A stretch of DNA of 64,000 nucleotides from Plotosus lineatus (Eukaryota > Chordata > Actinopteri > Siluriformes > Plotosidae). The stretch is from the NCBI GenBank assembly GCA_024760905.1, contig CM045745.1, positions 20,428,782-20,492,781 on the forward strand, in the 5' to 3' direction. A program made the translations under genes and the position numbers. Within the stretch, counting starts at the first letter, position 1, and every line of letters starts with the position of its first letter. Below are positions 60,919 through 64,000 of the stretch, piece after piece. A model generated the notes under the pieces. It was not told the origin of the DNA and did not search any database. It saw only the letters and a list, made by a program, of their open reading frames with translations.

Positions 60919-61022
60919 CCTTAGTCAATACAGGACTTGCAGAGTTTGCTATACGTACTCATCCTGCTTTGGAAATGGGGGAAATGAAAAATGCTATTTT
61001 ATTTTCCTTTACCAATATTTCG

Positions 61023-61325
61023 GAGGCAGGGTGGTGCAGTGATGGGCACATCCCCTCACAGCAAGAAGCCCAGGTTCTCCCCCATGCTTGTGTGGGTTTC
61101 CCCCAGGTACTCTGGTTTCCTCACACGGTCCAGAAACATGCACAATAGATTAATTGGCTGTTCCAAATTGCCCCTGAGTGTGGGTGGTTGTGTGTGTGTG
61201 TTGACCCTGTGATGGCCTGGTGAGTTGTATAGTATGTACTCTGCTGTCATCCTGAGTCAGCTGAGATGGGCACCTGCCTCCTCGCAACCATGTTAAGGAT
61301 CAAGCGACTTAGAAAATGAAGAAAT
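61023..61325 (+). repeat. SINE-M copy
   Basis: The head reads gcagggtggtgcagtgatgg, but the B box is missing. The body reads tggtttcctcacacggtcc. The tail reads gagtcagctgagatgggcac and ends agaaaatgaagaaataaaac. Confidence 0.82.
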
Positions 61326-61804
61326 AAAACAAAAAAAGGTTGATGAAACAGTTCGATTTAATTGAAAAGGCATAAATGATTTTTACAATGTTTGGTTTAA
61401 TTTCCTTGAAGGCGTTTACTTCACATGATAAGCCTTTTAATGTCGACGCTAATATCGCTGGGATTTCTACTGAAACAGCATAACATATTAGGGAATACAC
61501 AGTACTGTATCTAAAATACATATGTACAACTTTCTGCTTCACCATTGCAATCCACTGTACTCCAGACACTTTTTCAATTGACATGCTGAGTGCTGGAAGA
61601 TTTTGTCCCAGGTAAATAGCACCGGGAACATTTTTCTTCTAATGTGCCCTCGCAATCGTCACTAAACACTCAGGTGCACTGGTACCCCACCTACTATTTG
61701 TACAAACCTGGTGTCATGTGGTACACAGATTCAGTAATTCTAACATCAGTGCTGATGTATGTACTAAAATAAAAGATGGCACCAAAGTGTAGTATAGTAT
61801 AAAG
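61326..61804. other. pc intron, unassigned part
   Basis: No gene or known repeat was recognised. Confidence 0.5.
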
Positions 61805-61917
61805 CAGTGCTTCTCAAATAGTGGGCCGCGCCCCTCAAGGGGTGATATGATGCCCAGGTAGGGGGGAGAATGGGGGAGGGGGTGTTATGACCCTCGGGAA
61901 CATGCTTTTCTGGAATT
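61805..61917 (+). mobile_element. hAT end fragment, cut by LINE
   Basis: It starts cagtgcttctcaaatagtgg, the same terminus as the elements at 37253 and 45352. It continues to catgcttttctggaatt, where the LINE 3' end begins. Its other end would lie past the LINE, outside the window. Confidence 0.75.
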
Positions 61918-64000
61918 CTTCTTCTTTTCCTTTCGGCTGTTCCCTTCAGGGATCGCTACAGCGAATCATCTGCCTCCATCTCACCCTATCCTATGCATCT
62001 TCTATTCTTACTGCAACGACCTTCATGTCCTCCTTCACCACATCCACAAATCTTCTCTTTGGCCTTCCTCTAGGCCTTCTGCCTGGTAGAAGAACCTCAG
62101 CATCCTACTACCAATATATTCACTATCCTTCGTCTGTTCCTGTCCAAACCATCTCAATCTAGCATCTCTGACTTTGTCTCCAAAACCTCTTACATGTGCT
62201 GTCCCTCTGATGTGCTCATTCCTGATCTTATCCATCCTCGTTACTCCCAAAGAGAACCTCAACATTTTCATCTCTGCGACCTCCAGCTCTGCTTCCTGTG
62301 TTTTCCTCAGCGACACTGTTTCTAAACCATACAACATCGCTGGCCTCATCACCGTCTTGTACACTTTTCCTTTCATTCTTGCTGACACTCTCCGATCACA
62401 CCGGACACTTTTCTCCAACCATTCCAATCAGCCTGCACACGCTTCTTCACCTCTTTTCCACACTCTCCATTGCTCTGGATTGTTGAGCCTAAGTACTTAA
62501 AATCCTCCACCTTCTTTATCTCTTCCCCCTGTAACCTCACCGTTCCTGTTGGCTCCTTGTCATTCACACACATGTATTCTGTTTTACTGCGGCTAACCTT
62601 CATTCCTCTCCTTTCCAGGGCATACCTCCACCTCTCTAGACTTTCCTGCACTTGTTCTTTGCTCTTACTGCAAATCACAATGTCGTCTGCAAACATCATA
62701 GTCCATGGAGATTCTTGTCTAACCCCATCTGTCAGCCTGTCCATCATCATAGCAAACAAGAAGGGGCTGACCCTTGATGCAGTCCCACCTCCACCTTGAA
62801 CTCTTCTGTCACACTGACAGCACACCTCACCACTGTCCTACATCTCTCATACATGTCCTGCACCACTCTAACATACTTCTCTGCCACTCCAGACTTCCTC
62901 ATGCAATACCACAGTTCCTCTCTCGGCACCCTGTCATATGCTTTCTCCAGATCCACAAAGGCACAATGCAGCTCCCTCTGACCTTCTCTGTGCTTCTCTA
63001 TTAACATCCTCAAGGCAAACACTGCATCTGTGGTGCTCTTTCTTGGCATGAAACCAAACTGTTGTTCACAAATGCTGACCTCTGCCCCAAGTCTAGCTTC
63101 CACTATTCTTTCCCATAACTACATCATATGGCTAATCAACTTTATCCCTCTGTAGTTGCCACAACTCTGCACGTCTCCCTTGTTCTTAAAAATGGGCACT
63201 AGCACACTTCTCCTCCATTCCTCTGGCATCTGCTCACTCTCTAAGACCTTGTTGAGTATTCTTGTCAGAAAAGCTACTGCTACCTCGCCTAGACACTTCC
63301 ATACCTCCACCGGTATGTCATCAGGACCAACTGCCTTTCCATTCTTCATCCTCTTCAATGTCCTCCACACTTCACCCTTACTAATCTTTGCTACTTCCTG
63401 GTCCTCAATGGTCACCTCTTCTACTCTTTTTCTCTCTCATTTTCCTTATTCATCAGCAATTCACAGTACTCTTTCCATCTTCCCAGCACACTTCAGTCAT
63501 CAGTCAATACGTTTCCCACTCTGTCCTTAATCACTCTGACTTGCTGCACATCCTTCCCATCTCTATTTCTCTGCTGTGCCAACCTGTATAAATCATTTTC
63601 TCCCTCCTGACTGTCCAGCCTAGCATACAAGTCATCATACGGCCTCTGTTTGTCCTTTGACACTGCTACCTTCGCCTTACACTGTGTCTCCCTGTACTCC
63701 TGTTGACTCTCTTCAGTCCTCTCCATGTCCCACTTCTTCTTAGCTAACTTCTTCCTTTATACACACTCTAGCACTTCCTCATTCCATCACCAAGTCTCCT
63801 TATCTACTGTCTTTCCAGAGGACACGCCAAGAACTCTCCTACCTGTCTCCCTGATCTCATTAACTGTAGTTGTCCAGTCATCTGGAAGCACTTCCTGACC
63901 TCCCAAAGCCTGTTTCAACTCCTCCTTGAAGACAACACGACACTCTTCCTTTTTCAGCTTCCACCACTTTGTCTTCTGCTCTGCCTTTGCCTTCTTCACC
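61918..64000 (-). mobile_element. RTE-type LINE, second copy, running out of the window
   Basis: The minus strand, from high to low coordinates, shows a linker with WWKLKKEECRVVFKEEL and then KAVGPDDIPVEVWKCLGEVA (near 63340). The fingers follow with QQFGFMPRKSTTDAVFALRM (near 63040) and VDLEKAYDRVPREELWY. The palm has FADDIVICSKSKEQ (near 62680). The C-terminus has MLYGLETVSLRK and ARLRWFGQEQTKDSEYIGSR. The FADD catalytic box is intact. The 3' end at about 61918 matches copy 1. The endonuclease lies beyond 64000. Frameshifts are present (for example near 62400 and 63110). Confidence 0.88.

Overview
The window looks like nuclear DNA of a ray-finned fish, probably a teleost. It is AT-rich, full of dinucleotide microsatellites, and packed with tRNA-derived SINEs, Tc1, Tigger/pogo and hAT DNA transposons, and RTE- and L2-like LINEs. 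It holds one cellular gene, a spliced vertebrate pyruvate carboxylase. Nothing bacterial, viral or CRISPR-like was seen. The species cannot be named from the sequence alone.

Gene content: six consecutive in-frame exons of mitochondrial pyruvate carboxylase lie on the + strand (22595-22739, 22830-22919, 28807-29028, 33549-33705, 36359-36599, 36703-36952). They total 1,105 nt, about 368 codons. They cover the end of the biotin carboxylase region, the central linker/allosteric region and most of the carboxyltransferase domain, including the metal-binding and pyruvate-binding residues. All introns are GT-AG and their phases match across every junction. No earlier exon was recognised in 1-22594 and no later one in 36953-64000, so the flanking introns appear to exceed 22 kb and 27 kb. 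Two introns are tiny (90 and 103 nt); the other three complete introns are 5.9, 4.5 and 2.7 kb.

Repeat layout: I named the families locally. SINE-A is tRNA-headed with two alternative 3' tails and has about 15 copies. SINE-M is mermaid/DANA-like with about 12 copies. SINE-B and SINE-C have two copies each, and SINE-D has one. MITE-G has CAGGGATCCC ends and seven copies. Other DNA elements are Tigger-like units at 840, 7075, 13973, 42670 and 46609, a pogo-like unit at 31754, Tc1-like elements at 10746, 27840 and 40030, hAT elements at 37253, 45352, 60693 and 61805, a TIR element at 34368, and two foldback palindromes at 42475 and 47460. LINE remains lie at 9400, 15852, 16930, 32660 and 48766, with two larger RTE copies at 55474-58044 and 61918-64000.

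The elements are heavily nested, and many insertions keep their target-site duplications (TSDs), so part of their order can be read. The main points of interest are the tail exchange of SINE-A and its relation to the RTE LINE in the same window, two different SINEs inserted at the same position of two MITE-G copies, and microsatellites abutting pyruvate carboxylase splice sites. I found no convincing evidence of a wholly new biological system.
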